A DNA stretch of 64,000 bases from Arcuatula senhousia. Its lineage: Eukaryota; Mollusca; Bivalvia; Mytilida; Mytilidae. Location of the stretch: the NCBI GenBank assembly GCA_963971305.1, contig OZ020306.1:54224686-54288685 (forward strand), read 5' to 3'. Within the stretch, counting starts at the first letter, position 1. Every line of letters begins with the position of its first letter. The notes below the pieces were generated by a model, which made no database searches, had not been told where the DNA came from, and was given only the letters and a program-made list of their open reading frames with translations. The position numbers and the translations under genes were made by a program. This document shows, in pieces, positions 11,413-21,960 of the stretch.

Positions 11413-11414
11413 TA

Positions 11415-12313
11415 CAGTAGTCCCCCCTTTATAAGGCCACCCTTGTTGTCAAAGAAAAGTGGCCTTATAATGGAGGTGGCCTTTCGTGGGGGGATAGAAT
11501 TTGTTGGTCAATATCTAAAAGTAACACTCAGAAAAGATTGGACATAACTTCATAGCTATTTATTATATGTACAATATTTTCCCCACATATTAATTTCATT
11601 TCTGCTATTTTCAAGATGAATAGATTTGGGGGTTTTCTGTGATTAAAAATATTTTAATACAAGATTTCCAATTCAAGATGTGTTTTTGTAGTATAATTAT
11701 TCTGAGCTTGGGTTCATTATATTTTTTCTTATTATCTTACTAGGTTTAATTAGTTATTGACAGTTTTTCAACCATAATTATATAAGCCTGCAGACATATT
11801 GTCTAATCACTAATTCAAATAAAAACACTTCATTTATATGTCTTGGAAGCCATGTTCCTTTTGATTTGTAGATATTTTTTTATTTTCATTTATATCAATT
11901 GTTAATTTTTTTCCAAAATAAGATAAATATATAAAAACAGGCTAAAATAGAGCAATCAATAAATCAGACAAATAGATAAACACACTAAAAAAGCTTTTTA
12001 TAGGAAATACATTCTTGATTAAAATATTAAAAATAATTTAGATTTTTTATTTTTTGGCCATAAATTGAAGGAATTTGACCATTTTGACAGCCTCTGGCCA
12101 CAACAGGGAGGTGGCCTTATATGGGGTGTTGAATTACTTGAATTTTAAGTGGTTGTTGCCAAAGAATTGTGGCCACATAAGGGGAGTGGCCTTATAAGGG
12201 GGTGGCCTTCTATGGGGGTACTTTTGAATTAAAAGTGGTTGTTGCCAAAGAATTGTGGCCACATAAGGGGAGTGGCCTTATATGGGGGGTGGTCTTAAAC
12301 GGGGGAACTACTG
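11415..12313. mobile_element. Non-autonomous pogo/Tigger-like (Tc1/mariner) element
   Basis: The 899-bp element starts CAGTAGTCCCCCCTTTATAA and ends with the imperfect complement (TTAAACGGGGGAACTACTG), flanked on both sides by TA. CAGT-starting ends with CCCCC and a TA duplication are typical of pogo/Tigger transposons. GTGGCC-rich subterminal motifs (TAAGGCCACC, AGTGGCCTTATA) occur near both ends. Close to the right end a segment with GGTTGTTGCCAAAGAATTG is repeated directly about 85 bases apart (12152 and 12237). No transposase remains. Confidence 0.85.
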
Positions 12314-12315
12314 TA

Positions 12316-12920
12316 CAGGTAGTCTGTATAGCATTTCATTAGTTCAGTTCGTACTATTCAATTTCTACAGGTAAATTTTTCAAACAGGTAAAATTTTCAT
12401 ACAGGTAAATTTCTCTTTCCTAAAACAAGATAATCTTGTTTGTATAGCTGTTACTTTAACTGATCAAAGAGATCAAGTTCCATTGTTGCAAATTTCAACA
12501 GAGAGATTATTCTCAAGTTTACCAGAGTTCACCGGGGTCATGCAACCCAAGGTCGTGGATTGTTAGACTTTACTTGCTATAACAACAAGGTATGGGCTTT
12601 AAATAACAGCAATATTTTAAATATGTACTGTACATGACTTGTATGCTTGCTTTGACCCGTTCGGGTGTATTTTGCAAATTTTACCGGTATTACGTTTCAT
12701 TTCGGCTTCCTTCTGTTACTGTCCTCAATTTCTCCGTTAGTGTTGTCACCTTCTGTCGTCTTCTTATTCAGAAATTGTGTTGTAACCTTTATGGGCTCTT
12801 TAGGAACCATCTTTTAAAAAAAAATTCTGTGGAAAGATTGGAATACGGTCACTGTGAGTATCTTATCACCCGACCATAATGTTATTACCCAGTTTGCTTC
12901 TCGATAAGTTTATACGAGTT
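12316..12920. other. Intergenic DNA, nothing recognised
   Basis: Includes a short series of ACAGGTAAATTT-type motifs at about 12369-12411. An 81-codon frame at 12634-12879 has no recognisable features. Confidence 0.4.
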
Positions 12921-13100
12921 TCAAAGAAGATATAAATGTGTGAGACACAACCTACATATCCAAAATTGGAAGGTGGTAGATTTTAATATGACCCAGTGAT
13001 CGCTACACACTGTTTTGCAATATAAAAATATAATGCATACGATTGAATTCGTAACCAATTCTAAATTGGCAAAAGAAAGACCCCCTTCTGCGCAACAAAC
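12921..13100 (+). repeat. Dispersed repeat family A, diverged copy
   Basis: Order of motifs (ACACAACCTACATAT, AATATGACCCAGTGATCGC, TGTTTTGCAATATAAAAATA) parallels the copies at 21717 and, on the minus strand, 30430-30590. The core TGTGGAATAAG is badly worn here. Confidence 0.5.
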
Positions 13101-13626
13101 AAATAGCATAAAGACGACCAGTAAATGCATAAGTCTGGGTTAGGGTAAGCATATATGAAATGTGTCGGAGTTAATTAAGTCCTTGTATCCTATCAATGCC
13201 TAAACGAGGATGTCGATTCATGTCGAATAGAAAAACTAATCTCTTTACACTCCTTTCCCTTTTGATGAAGGACGTCTCAAGTCACATTGAATGTATTTAA
13301 TGACATAATATGTCACGTGCAGGACACGCGTGTACTTAAATATGACTGGTTATTTCGACATTTTTGATGCGCATATCGACTTTATTTAGGTGACCTGATT
13401 TTTTTTGCATCTTTTGCGGAAGTTAACAACTTCTACAAGGACAAATCGTGTCCGGAATCTTTAAATGTATTACTCGAGGGATAAAAAAGACATTTTACGT
13501 ACAAAATGTTTCACCATGGAAAACGTTAACAAAGGGCCCCATAAACCTGTCATCAATGCCTTGACATTTAGGCTAAAACATTTTTTTACATATTTAGGGT
13601 CATTAGTTTAAAATAAGTTTGACTTA
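13101..13626. other. Intergenic DNA, nothing recognised
   Basis: No coding or repeat feature supported. Confidence 0.4.
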
Positions 13627-13629
13627 TAA

Positions 13630-14764
13630 GGACCGACCAGTTAACGTCAAAGGGGGCTCTTGATTTTTATTTGATCTGGTCAAAATTTTAATTAAAGGCG
13701 TCATGACAAAATATTTATTTCTCATTATTAGCATTTTTATGGCAGATATCCTTCTCTAGAGTTATTTTTTACCTACGTCGCCGAAGTCGAAAGCAGGTCT
13801 AGCAGCCGGGTCACTCCGTCCGTCCGTCGCGCTATAGGAGAGCCTTTCATGTGTAATCTGAATCTTAAAAAACCAAGCACTAGACCTTTCAGAAATTTTA
13901 CACAATAATAACAGATATTTTCAAGATGTGTTCCTCTTCTTTTGGGGTTATTTTATAGTCCTTTGTACCTCAAAAGCGACTTTTTTAATCTGTTTCCACA
14001 ATAACTTTTGTTCTGGTTGACAAAAATCTATGAACTTTACAGTAGTATTACCTACAATAAAAGGAAGGATCGACTTGATTTTGGAAGTCCCATCTTTTTT
14101 CGTTTAGAAATTATGGACCCAAAAGGGGCTAGAAAAAATGAAACTTTTACTTGTTTTCTACAATTACTTTTAAAGTTCTGGTTGACTGATTGCTATGAAA
14201 TTTTACAATAATGTTTGTAACCATTAAATGATTGATTGGCATGATTTGTATGTCACCCCTTTTTCCGTTGAGAAAAAAGGGACCAAAAAGGGGCAAAAAT
14301 ACAACTTTTTTATTTATGGTCCGATTTACTTTTTTTGTAATTTAATTTTTGTAATGTATTGGATACAAAAAATGAGGATATAAATTTCTTCTTGACTTTT
14401 TGGAAATTGAAACTTAAATTCTTTGTCTGATTTTTGCATGGTTTTAATATTCTTGTTAGATTTAAGGATTTTAAAGATTTTATTTCTAAATATTCATTGT
14501 CAGTCTATGCATTGGGTTGCATGTGACAAAAATACTTTTTCAGTCCGCCTTAGGATGCTAGTATTAAAAACTATTGACTGTCCATATTTGGCCTAGGACG
14601 TATGTAGTGTTCCATGTTTTGCCGTGCTACGCAGGGCCAGATATCGATTGGTCTTGTTTTCTTAACCTCTGATGCCAGAAGATATTTTTTTTTATCACAT
14701 ATCATCTTCGGAATATTGTTTTAGGAAAAAGCCATGTGCCCTTCAAGTTAAATGGTCGAATCTC
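13630..14764. mobile_element. GGGACGGACC-family MITE, copy 5, split by an insertion
   Basis: The left part (13630 to about 13772) begins GGACCGACCAGTTAACGTCA and includes GCAGATATCCTTCT, matching the interior of copies at 277 and 15285. The right part (about 14669-14764) contains TTTAGGAAAAAGCC and TTCAAGTTAAATGGTCG. It is flanked by TAA and TTA. About 0.9 kb of foreign sequence separates the two parts. Confidence 0.65.
13773..14668. mobile_element. Insertion inside MITE copy 5, class unknown
   Basis: Sequence absent from the other copies of this MITE. It begins near TACGTCGCCGAAGTCGAAAG and ends near CGCAGGGCCAGATATCGATT. It holds GGGGTTATT and AAAAGGGGC-type stretches seen in common bivalve non-coding repeats, but no inverted ends or coding region that would classify it. 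Boundaries are good to about ten bases. Confidence 0.5.
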
Positions 14765-14767
14765 TTA

Positions 14768-15281
14768 GGGTAGTCGAGTGAAAAGCTTAACTAGCTAAAC
14801 TTAAGTGCGAAATAACTCAAAACGGTCACAGATATCAGAATTTGGACACAAGATAAAAGTTTTCAGCTCTTCATTATATTCCTTCCCTGAAAATTTGAAG
14901 CAGATCTTACCGTAAAAGCTAGTGAAAAACGTTTAATTACAATACTGCTTATAGTTAGCTTAGCCCTATAAAAACTCACTATGATGGATTTTTTAAATAT
15001 CCCCTTTTAGGAGTAAGGGTCACTTAAATGTCAAAATATATGTGTAAGTCTTATAGCTGGCAAAGCGTAGAAAAGGATAAAAACCTTTTGGTTGCTGAAA
15101 TGTTCAGCTAATTATTTTATAAACTCTACATTTTGATGCATTAGGCTAATAGATGTTGTCAGATGACCTGTTATTAAATTTATGGCCCTTCGAATGTCTT
15201 TTTTTTATGCCTAATAGGCTAAAAATTCAGACATTCAAGTCATGTGAGCGATTGAGGCTCATTGGTGCCTCCTGTTATGTA
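14768..15281. other. Intergenic DNA, nothing recognised
   Basis: No feature supported. Confidence 0.4.
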
Positions 15282-15284
15282 TTA

Positions 15285-15552
15285 GGGACGGACCATTTAA
15301 CTTGACAGGGGGGAGGGGGGGCTTGGTGTTTTGTTTTGGTCAGAATATTTTCCGCAGAGCGCGGAAAAAATATTAATGTTTAGAAGGCTTTGCAACAAAA
15401 TACTTTTTCATTATTATTATTATTTTATATGGCAGAAATCCTTCTTCAGGATATTTTTACTCTCTGCTGCAAAAATATTTATTGTAAAAATAATTTTCAG
15501 AATATTTTTTAAGGAAAAACCAAGGCCCTCCTTACGTTAAATGGTCGGTCTG
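15285..15552. mobile_element. GGGACGGACC-family MITE, copy 2
   Basis: Starts GGGACGGACCATTTAACTTG with a G-run, ends CGTTAAATGGTCGGTCTG, and is flanked by TTA on both sides. The interior (GCAGAAATCCTTCTTCAGGA, TTTTCAGAATATTTTTTAAG) is closely related to copy 1. Confidence 0.8.
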
Positions 15553-15555
15553 TTA

Positions 15556-16084
15556 TATGGTTTTCAAACTAAAAAAGTAATTCATAGGCATTTAAGGAAA
15601 TGATGAAAAAATTAGATAAAGCCCCATAACTTCTATAACATTTGTCGAATCAAAATGGCGTTGCTGTATATGATCAACTACACATCACGACAAACAATCC
15701 TACACAATTTCATCAAAATCCATAGAGCGGTCTCCGAGCAATTGTGTCCACATAAGCGTGACGGTCGGACGAAGATCTTATAGCGTTGCGACAGGGCACA
15801 GAAATACATGCGTATTAAAAGCTAGTCGGGGATTGGTTAACAACTTATCTACGTTGTATATTTTGTAAAATATTCAGCTTTTGATAATGTACCCGAACTT
15901 TCGTCGAGAATTTTCCGCCATTTGCTTTATTCATTTGGCAAACCTAAAAAAAAATGTTTTCTTAATGTCTAGACAATATGATTTTTTATTCATTTCTAAT
16001 GGATGATCACGTTTATAAGTCAAATTAAACAAACATTACATTTAGACTACAATTTATCTTAATAAAATTCATTAACATCGATCT
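15556..16084. other. Intergenic DNA, nothing firmly recognised
   Basis: 15650-15800 (AAAATGGCGTTGCTGTA, ATCCATAGAGCGGTC, GTGACGGTCGGACG) reads like the spacer text common in bivalve repeats, but no boundaries could be drawn. Confidence 0.35.
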
Positions 16085-16310
16085 TGTCATGCAGCAAGCA
16101 AAAATATAACAAAGGGGCAATCAAACGTGTTAATCTAAAAAGGCGTAGACGAAAATCGGTAGGCATACAATCACATCACAAAATTAATCCACACTATAAA
16201 TGGAAAACCATTTACAACCAAAGTGTACTGACGTCGAAACGAGAGTGAAATTAGGTGATCCCGAAGAGTAAGCAGTTCCTGCTTGCTATAGCAATTTTAG
16301 GAACACGCAT
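16085..16310 (+). repeat. Bivalve dispersed repeat family C
   Basis: Contains AGTAAGCAGTTCCTGCTTG followed by CTATAGCA, shared with 24020-24265, and upstream AAGGGGCAATCAAACG text. It is non-coding. Confidence 0.7.
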
Positions 16311-16461
16311 TCATTATTGCCATTCTTATATTATACGACAGAGTTATAATATTCATTTTGCCTGACAGATTTATAATATCACCGACCATTAAATGTCAGA
16401 GTATCTACTATGCGTTTGCATTGTTTCTTATTTTCTGGTTTTTATTTCGTGATTTTGGTAT

Positions 16462-16620
16462 TTACGAATAGAAATAAAAGATAATGTGATGTGGAATAAG
16501 CGTACGCGATACACATATATATATATAGTTTGCCATAAGTTTGCTTATATTTTTTAATAAGAAAAACTTGAGGGATCTTCTGAAGTTTAAACAAACATAA
16601 CATGCCATAGGTAGGAGAAA
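16462..16620 (+). repeat. Dispersed repeat family A
   Basis: GATAATGTGATGTGGAATAA followed by GCGTACGCGATACACA gives the family core; similarity fades after about 16600. Confidence 0.6.
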
Positions 16621-17639
16621 TAACCTAACATTTAAAAAGAAATTGAAAGGTTGTCGCCATCGGAAAAATTGGGCCAAAACATGTTTTATCGGAACGGCCG
16701 TCCGCCACAAAATCGCCATGATAGAATTCAAAAAGTATGCTAATTTGATGACGAAAGAAAAACGGTATAGCTATACTATGATAGCGTTTTTTCAATCTGT
16801 CACGAACAAAATCACGCAAAATGTAATTGTGCCATTTCCACCTTTAAAGATTATAAGATTACATGCCTTTTTACAAACTTTGAAATCTTCGCATTCTGTA
16901 TTCAAGAATAAGTAAATAAAAATATACTATTAGTATAAAAATTTAATATATGTATAAAAATTTGAATAATCTTTAAATTTCATTTTGACGTAATAGGAGA
17001 CAAAAAAAGTAACGCTGACTGTGCTTAAAACACTTTAAATCCAACTATTAAAAACATGGTTTTATAGGTAGAAATGTAACAAGAAACAGTATTAGGAAGT
17101 AGATAGCTCCTAAACTAATCGACAAAAAGAAACACACAAAAAACAAAATGAAAAACACATAAAAAAACAAAATGAAAAACACACACAAAAAAAAACCAAA
17201 CAAACAAAAAAGAGGTATACGCCACCTTATGTCAATTTTTTTAACGAATTGGAAACAATGTTTTGATCCAGGAGTGGCTCTACCTTAACAAACTTGATAA
17301 AAAATGAAACCATTTGTGAACTGTAAACGACAGTTAAAATCTCCAAGTCGTTAAATTAGCTGAAACTACTAACCAGATGATTTAAATACTTAATTAAAAG
17401 ATGGAAATGAAATATGTATTTTCTTATAAGTTTGCAAACTGTACACATTGACCTACGAATCGGGGGTGGATCTACAAAGATTTTTAGATATGGGGAGGGG
17501 GGTCCAGGTCAATTTTCCGACAAAATAACAAAATTTTATAATAAAATGGAGGGTTCCAACATCTAAAAACCTTTCTGGATCCGCAACTGCAAATATATGA
17601 TTGTAAGTGAACTCGATGCGCGTTGTTATGTTAGAGTAT
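16621..17639. other. Intergenic DNA, nothing recognised
   Basis: The overlapping frames on both strands near 16625-16915 resemble nothing. 17125-17215 is a run of AAAAACACA/AAACAAA low-complexity sequence. 17470-17580 (GGGGTGGATCTACAAAG, GGAGGGGGGTCCAG) is reminiscent of a worn MITE edge. Confidence 0.4.
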
Positions 17640-17664
17640 GATTGATTGATTGATTGATTGATTG
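17640..17664 (+). repeat. (GATT)6 microsatellite
   Basis: Six perfect GATT units. Confidence 0.95.
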
Positions 17665-18490
17665 TTGTTTGCTTAATGTCCTGTCAGCGATATTTCAGCC
17701 ATAAATGTTAGAGTATGAAGAACATCGTTTCAAACCCACAACGTACAAGACTTACCTAAGCATGAATTTTTCTAAGGATCTTAATAATTTAAAATTTCTA
17801 ATAAAATGTGTAACAGATGTAAAGGCGTATTGAAACTAGATCATTTTGCTCAGTCAATTGACGTCAAAGTTTTTTTTTCATAATGATGATAATTTTGGTT
17901 TAAGGACTATGCTTCAAATAAATGGCTAGAATTTGCTTTCATGCCATATTAAATTGTATTAAATATTATTTTATATGTAGCTCCAAATTTACGTCACTCG
18001 ACAAAACAAATACTGGTTCTACGACTGGATTATTTCTATTTGCCACATGACGTCATTCGAAGAAAAATATTTACTTTTGACAAAATTTACATTAGAAATA
18101 ATCTTATGATGACCATAATTTTATATACACTTTTAAGCTGTTAAGGATGAAACACTTTGACTCTGTAATTCTTATATCAAAAAGCCCATCCAAACAAATT
18201 GGGATTTGCCTTTGAACATGTTTGAGATGTTTTTGGAACTCAGTATAGGTTTTACATATTTATTTATCCTGTATGGGGATTCCGCCGTGTTGGTCCAGTA
18301 CCGGAGAAAATGTATACCAAGTTTTAATTATACGCTCGCTTGTAAATTGGGCGGGAGATTGCCACATTGGTACATATTTGCTTCTTGTCCACAGTCTTTG
18401 TGACATTACGTAAATATGTACATTTAATTGTTTTTAATCATATCTGCACATATATTTATAAATGAGTATATTGCAAGGTGACGACCTTCA
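17665..18490. other. Intergenic DNA, nothing recognised
   Basis: No supported gene. A 65-codon frame at 18206-18403 has no recognisable domain. Confidence 0.4.
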
Positions 18491-18581
18491 TTAGTTTAAA
18501 AGAGGTAGAGGTACCAATGGGGTAGCCGAATGTCAAAAGTCCGAAAGGGCAGAGACAAAACCAGTAAACACCAACAAGTGT
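18491..18581 (+). repeat. Bivalve dispersed repeat family C, partial
   Basis: GAGGTACCAATGGGGTA, AATGTCAAAAGTCCGAAAGG and ACCAGTAAACACCAACAAG are shared almost word for word with 24028-24114. Confidence 0.8.
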
Positions 18582-18607
18582 TATCTTTGACAACATTCAT
18601 GTAATTG

Positions 18608-18797
18608 CACTAAAGTAAATATCCAACTCGAACTCTAACTCGGACTGTAACTCGATTATTGCCATAAAAATCACTGTTTCGAGTTAGCTCAAATTTCAAC
18701 TCCAACTTGAAAAACAACTCGAACTCTAACTCGAACTTTAACTCGAACTCGAGTCGTAACTCGAACTCTATCTCTAACTCGAACTCGAACTCGATGA
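18608..18797 (+). repeat. AACTCG/AACTCT hexamer array
   Basis: Degenerate hexamer repeat (AACTCGAACTCTAACTCG type), densest at 18710-18797, interrupted near 18660-18700. Confidence 0.85.
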
Positions 18798-18974
18798 TTA
18801 CCTACAACCATTATTCTGAGACCGTTTTTAACCAGTAGTGATGATTTTTACACTCAGTCTTAAAGAATAAAAAAGGTTATTCCATATTTTGATATGTCCA
18901 TCATATACATATCTGTATAGAGAGGAATGAATGCGCCTCTTAACAAATTCTCAAGACCTTAAATGTTTGAAAGT

Positions 18975-19234
18975 CGTGCGCACGAGAAAAAAACTCGTGT
19001 GCACCAGTTTGTAACTAGAGAGCATGAGTTCTTGCGCACAAGTTACTAACTCGTTCGCTCAAGTTTCAAACTCGTGCACTCAAGTTTGAAACTCGTGCGC
19101 ACAAGTTTTAAACTCTTGCGCACCAGTTTGTAACTAGAGCGCACGAGAAATAAACTCGTGCACACACGTTACTAACTCGTGCGCTCAAGTTTGAAACTCG
19201 TTCGCACAATTTTAAAACTCATGCGCACGAGTAA
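18975..19234 (+). repeat. About 20-bp palindrome-rich minisatellite
   Basis: Repeated ACTCGTGCGCACAAGTTT-type units. Many contain self-complementary GTGCGCAC or CTCGTGCGCACGAG. A longer block (GCACCAGTTTGTAACTAGAG) recurs about 115 bases apart, near 19002 and 19117, so there is a second level of duplication. Confidence 0.85.
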
Positions 19235-19390
19235 AATATATTTATGTTGGTGGCAAGTCGGGGCGTCCATGCGTTACCCTTTTACATATAAAATTCGGGG
19301 GTTGGCGTTCATCAAAACCATTTCAACGTGCGCAAAACCACTTCATATCGTACATCAGCGTGTGTATAACGTTCTTCTGACTTATGTCTA

Positions 19391-19850
19391 ATGGCCCTGT
19401 CACACTATAACGTTTTAGCCAACGTGTGCCGACGTTCTAGAATATATTTTTAACACGCTGGTGTGCGTTGCATAAGTTTTGTACACGTTATGAACACGCT
19501 ACAAACACGTTAGAGAACGTCAGCGTGCGTTGGTGATCGCCGAGTGCGTCGCAAATTTTTCAACATGCTTAAAATTTCCGACGTTCGTCAACGTGTTAGA
19601 AATAAATTATTCGAACGATAGGCATAAGTTAGAAGGACGTTATACACACGCTGATGTACGCTATGTGGTCGTTGTGCACACGTTGAAATGCGTTTGACGA
19701 ACGCTAAGCTAAATGGAAACTAACGTGTCTAGCGATAAAGAAGCGCACGTCTAGCGTCAGTCTAACGACGAAGAAACCTATTCAACGTGTTTAAAACGTG
19801 TACAGAGCGCTCAGAGTGTCATTGTAACGAACGAGTAGCGTATCAACCCC
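19391..19850. repeat. AACGT/ACGCT-rich degenerate repeat block
   Basis: After GGCCCTGTCACACTATAACG, the pentamers AACGT, ACGCT, CACGTT and GCGTT on both strands fill about 450 bases, with many ACGT palindromes. I cannot define a clean unit. It is clearly richer in CpG than the AT-rich surroundings. Confidence 0.6.
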
Positions 19851-19989
19851 AAAATTTTATAAGTTAGATTGAATTACAAGGGGGAAAGTCAATTTCAAAA
19901 GCTTCAAATACTAATTCAAACCTGAAAAAAAAATCTTTAAAAAAAAAGCAATGAACAAAGCCAAAAAAATCTTGAATATAACAAAGATA

Positions 19990-20232
19990 ACGAAAAAAAA
20001 ACACACAAGGGAGATACTACTTTCTTTAATTCGATTTCCTTTTAATAAAGCATTGATCTCGTACCTTTTCTTAAATAATTCGTTTCACAGATGATTTTCC
20101 TTTCCAAAACACCCAAATATATCTTCATTCACTGCATTTCAGCCTCAAAATCGGGATTTATTAAAAGAAAATCGAATTAAAAGAAAAGGGTGGTGGTGAA
20201 AGTAGTATCTCCCTTGTGTGTTTTTTTTTCGT
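19990..20232. mobile_element. 243-bp inverted-repeat element (MITE)
   Basis: The left end ACGAAAAAAAAACACACAAG continues into GGAGATACTACTTTC; the right end is its reverse complement. Matching arms continue inward (AATTCGATTTCCTTTTAATAAA against TTTATTAAAAGAAAATCGAATT) with a small extra segment (GGTGGTGGTG) on the right. The loop is about 110 bases and non-coding. The target duplication is unclear. Confidence 0.8.
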
Positions 20233-20513
20233 ACCGCACATTGACTCTAACAAAATATTGATAGAGGGGAGCAAGTCCCTGTGATTAGTGTCAAGCAATA
20301 CCATCTTAAACTAACGAATATACAAACAATATCAATAAAACACAATAACATCACATAATGATGTAAAGACAACGAGAGAAAACATAAATTAACTATAATA
20401 AAGACATGTAAAAATTATAATGACAAACGTTGTGGTAAGTACTTGAGAAATGTCGGGTTGACCATGCAGACAACCCGAGTACAAAAGACTTTTCGAATAC
20501 TTTTATTTTTTTG
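20233..20513. other. Intergenic DNA with a small hairpin
   Basis: GTCGGGTTG...CAACCCGA at about 20453-20478 could form a short stem; nothing else is supported. Confidence 0.4.
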
Positions 20514-20516
20514 AAA

Positions 20517-20779
20517 GGGAGCGACCATTTGATTTTTAGTGGGGGGGGGGGCTATGGTGAAACTTGAAATAAAAAGGCAGGATGGAAAAATACCAGAAAT
20601 AAAAGGGCAGGACAGTGCTTTGAGTAAAAAAAAGGCAGGATGGTATTTTGGGCTAAAAAAATAGTTGCTTTAAAAATAAAAAAAAATGCGCGCGCATGCG
20701 CGACTTTTTCCGAAAATAAAAAAGACAGGGCGAAGAAAATATCAAAAGCCACCCCTTTAAAATTCAAATGGTTGCTCCC
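20517..20779. mobile_element. GGGACGGACC-family MITE, copy 4 (diverged subtype)
   Basis: Starts GGGAGCGACCATTTGATTTT and ends AAATTCAAATGGTTGCTCCC. A G-run follows the left end. The right flank is TAA, the left AAA. Internally it has AAAAAGGCAGGATGG repeats and a GCGCGCATGCGCG palindrome at about 20690-20702, so it is a different subtype from copies 1 and 2. Confidence 0.75.
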
Positions 20780-20785
20780 TAAAGA

Positions 20786-20842
20786 TCTAAACAGTAGTAG
20801 ATAATGAGACGTGGAATAAGTATACACGACACAACCTACAAT
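20786..20842 (+). repeat. Dispersed repeat family A, short copy
   Basis: TAGATAATGAGACGTGGAAT followed by AAGTATACACGACACAACC; it begins seven bases after the MITE ends. Confidence 0.65.
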
Positions 20843-21716
20843 ATGAACGACAATTTTGATATTGATATTTCAAAGTGGGCGAAACTGTTGTGTGATGAAT
20901 CAGGGATTGAACGTCTAGTCTGCATAGTTTGAACCGCAGAACTACAACTTTCAAATAGCAATAATTAGCCTGCTTTCACTAAACCATACCTAAACCGTTT
21001 AAGTAGCAATAATAAGTGTGCTTTCACTTAATACTTCATCATATATTGGATCATTTGTGATCATATACAGGCAATCCCACCCTAGTCTACAACGGTGAAC
21101 ACGTGCCGAAGGCCTCGAACCATCGACATACTGTACCATTTCAAACAGCTATAGGTAATAGTAATTATTTGAGTTGCGTAGATTTTAGTTGTTGCAACAA
21201 TCCTTTAACATTAAATATCCTCTTAAAAATTTAAGTGGCCTTGAAAAACTCCTATGGAGTGGGTAATGACGTCATTCGCCGACATTCAAAATATCGTCAC
21301 TCTGTAAGATGTGATTATACTTCTTAATGTCGTTTAATATGACTGTATGCATGACAAATTTCACTACGGTACATTAAAGTTTTATTCATGTTAGAATTCC
21401 GTAATTATATACTGACGGTCAAAAGGAAGGATATACATTTGAATGCTCTCTAAAATAAAATTATTAGTGCAAAGTAAGAAAAAAAATTATATAAACATTT
21501 AAGCAATGTTTTAAATCACCCGATACTCATCTAAAAACATGTTGACGTGACTTCATTTCTAAGCATCAAACATGCCAAGATGATAGCAGGAAATTTTAAA
21601 ATCACATTTTTGAAAGAAGGGTAAAAATATTTTTACTAACGTTAAAGGGTATCTGGATACCTCTCAGACATTTTTTTCTGACAGCAAGGGTAATGAAGAT
21701 TGGTATTGTGCAAATC
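20843..21716. other. Intergenic DNA, nothing recognised
   Basis: TAGCAATAATTAGCCTGCTTTCACT at 20956 and TAGCAATAATAAGTGTGCTTTCACT at 21003 form a short 47-bp-spaced direct repeat. No gene seen. Confidence 0.45.
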
Positions 21717-21960
21717 TTCTATTGATAGACGATAAAGAGATGTGGAATAAGTGTATGCAACACAGCCAACATTAAAGAAACGGAAATTTTAAAAATCACA
21801 ATGGATAACAGCCAGTAGTCTTCAACATGACCAGAGGTCACTGCTCGCCCAAGACTAAAAATACAATACATAAGATTCAAACAAACCCCTAGATTATCAA
21901 CGAAAGGCCAATTTCTGGACATAGAGCAATAAACAGGTAGTTGACAGGGACAAAGCTTTG
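21717..21960 (+). repeat. Dispersed repeat family A, longest copy
   Basis: Core GAGATGTGGAATAAGTGTAT and ACACAGCC, then CACAATGGATAACAGCCAG, GACCAGAGGTCACTGCTCGC, AAAAATACAATACATAAG and AACCCCTAGATTATCAACG. This is the best reference for the family in the window. Confidence 0.65.
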
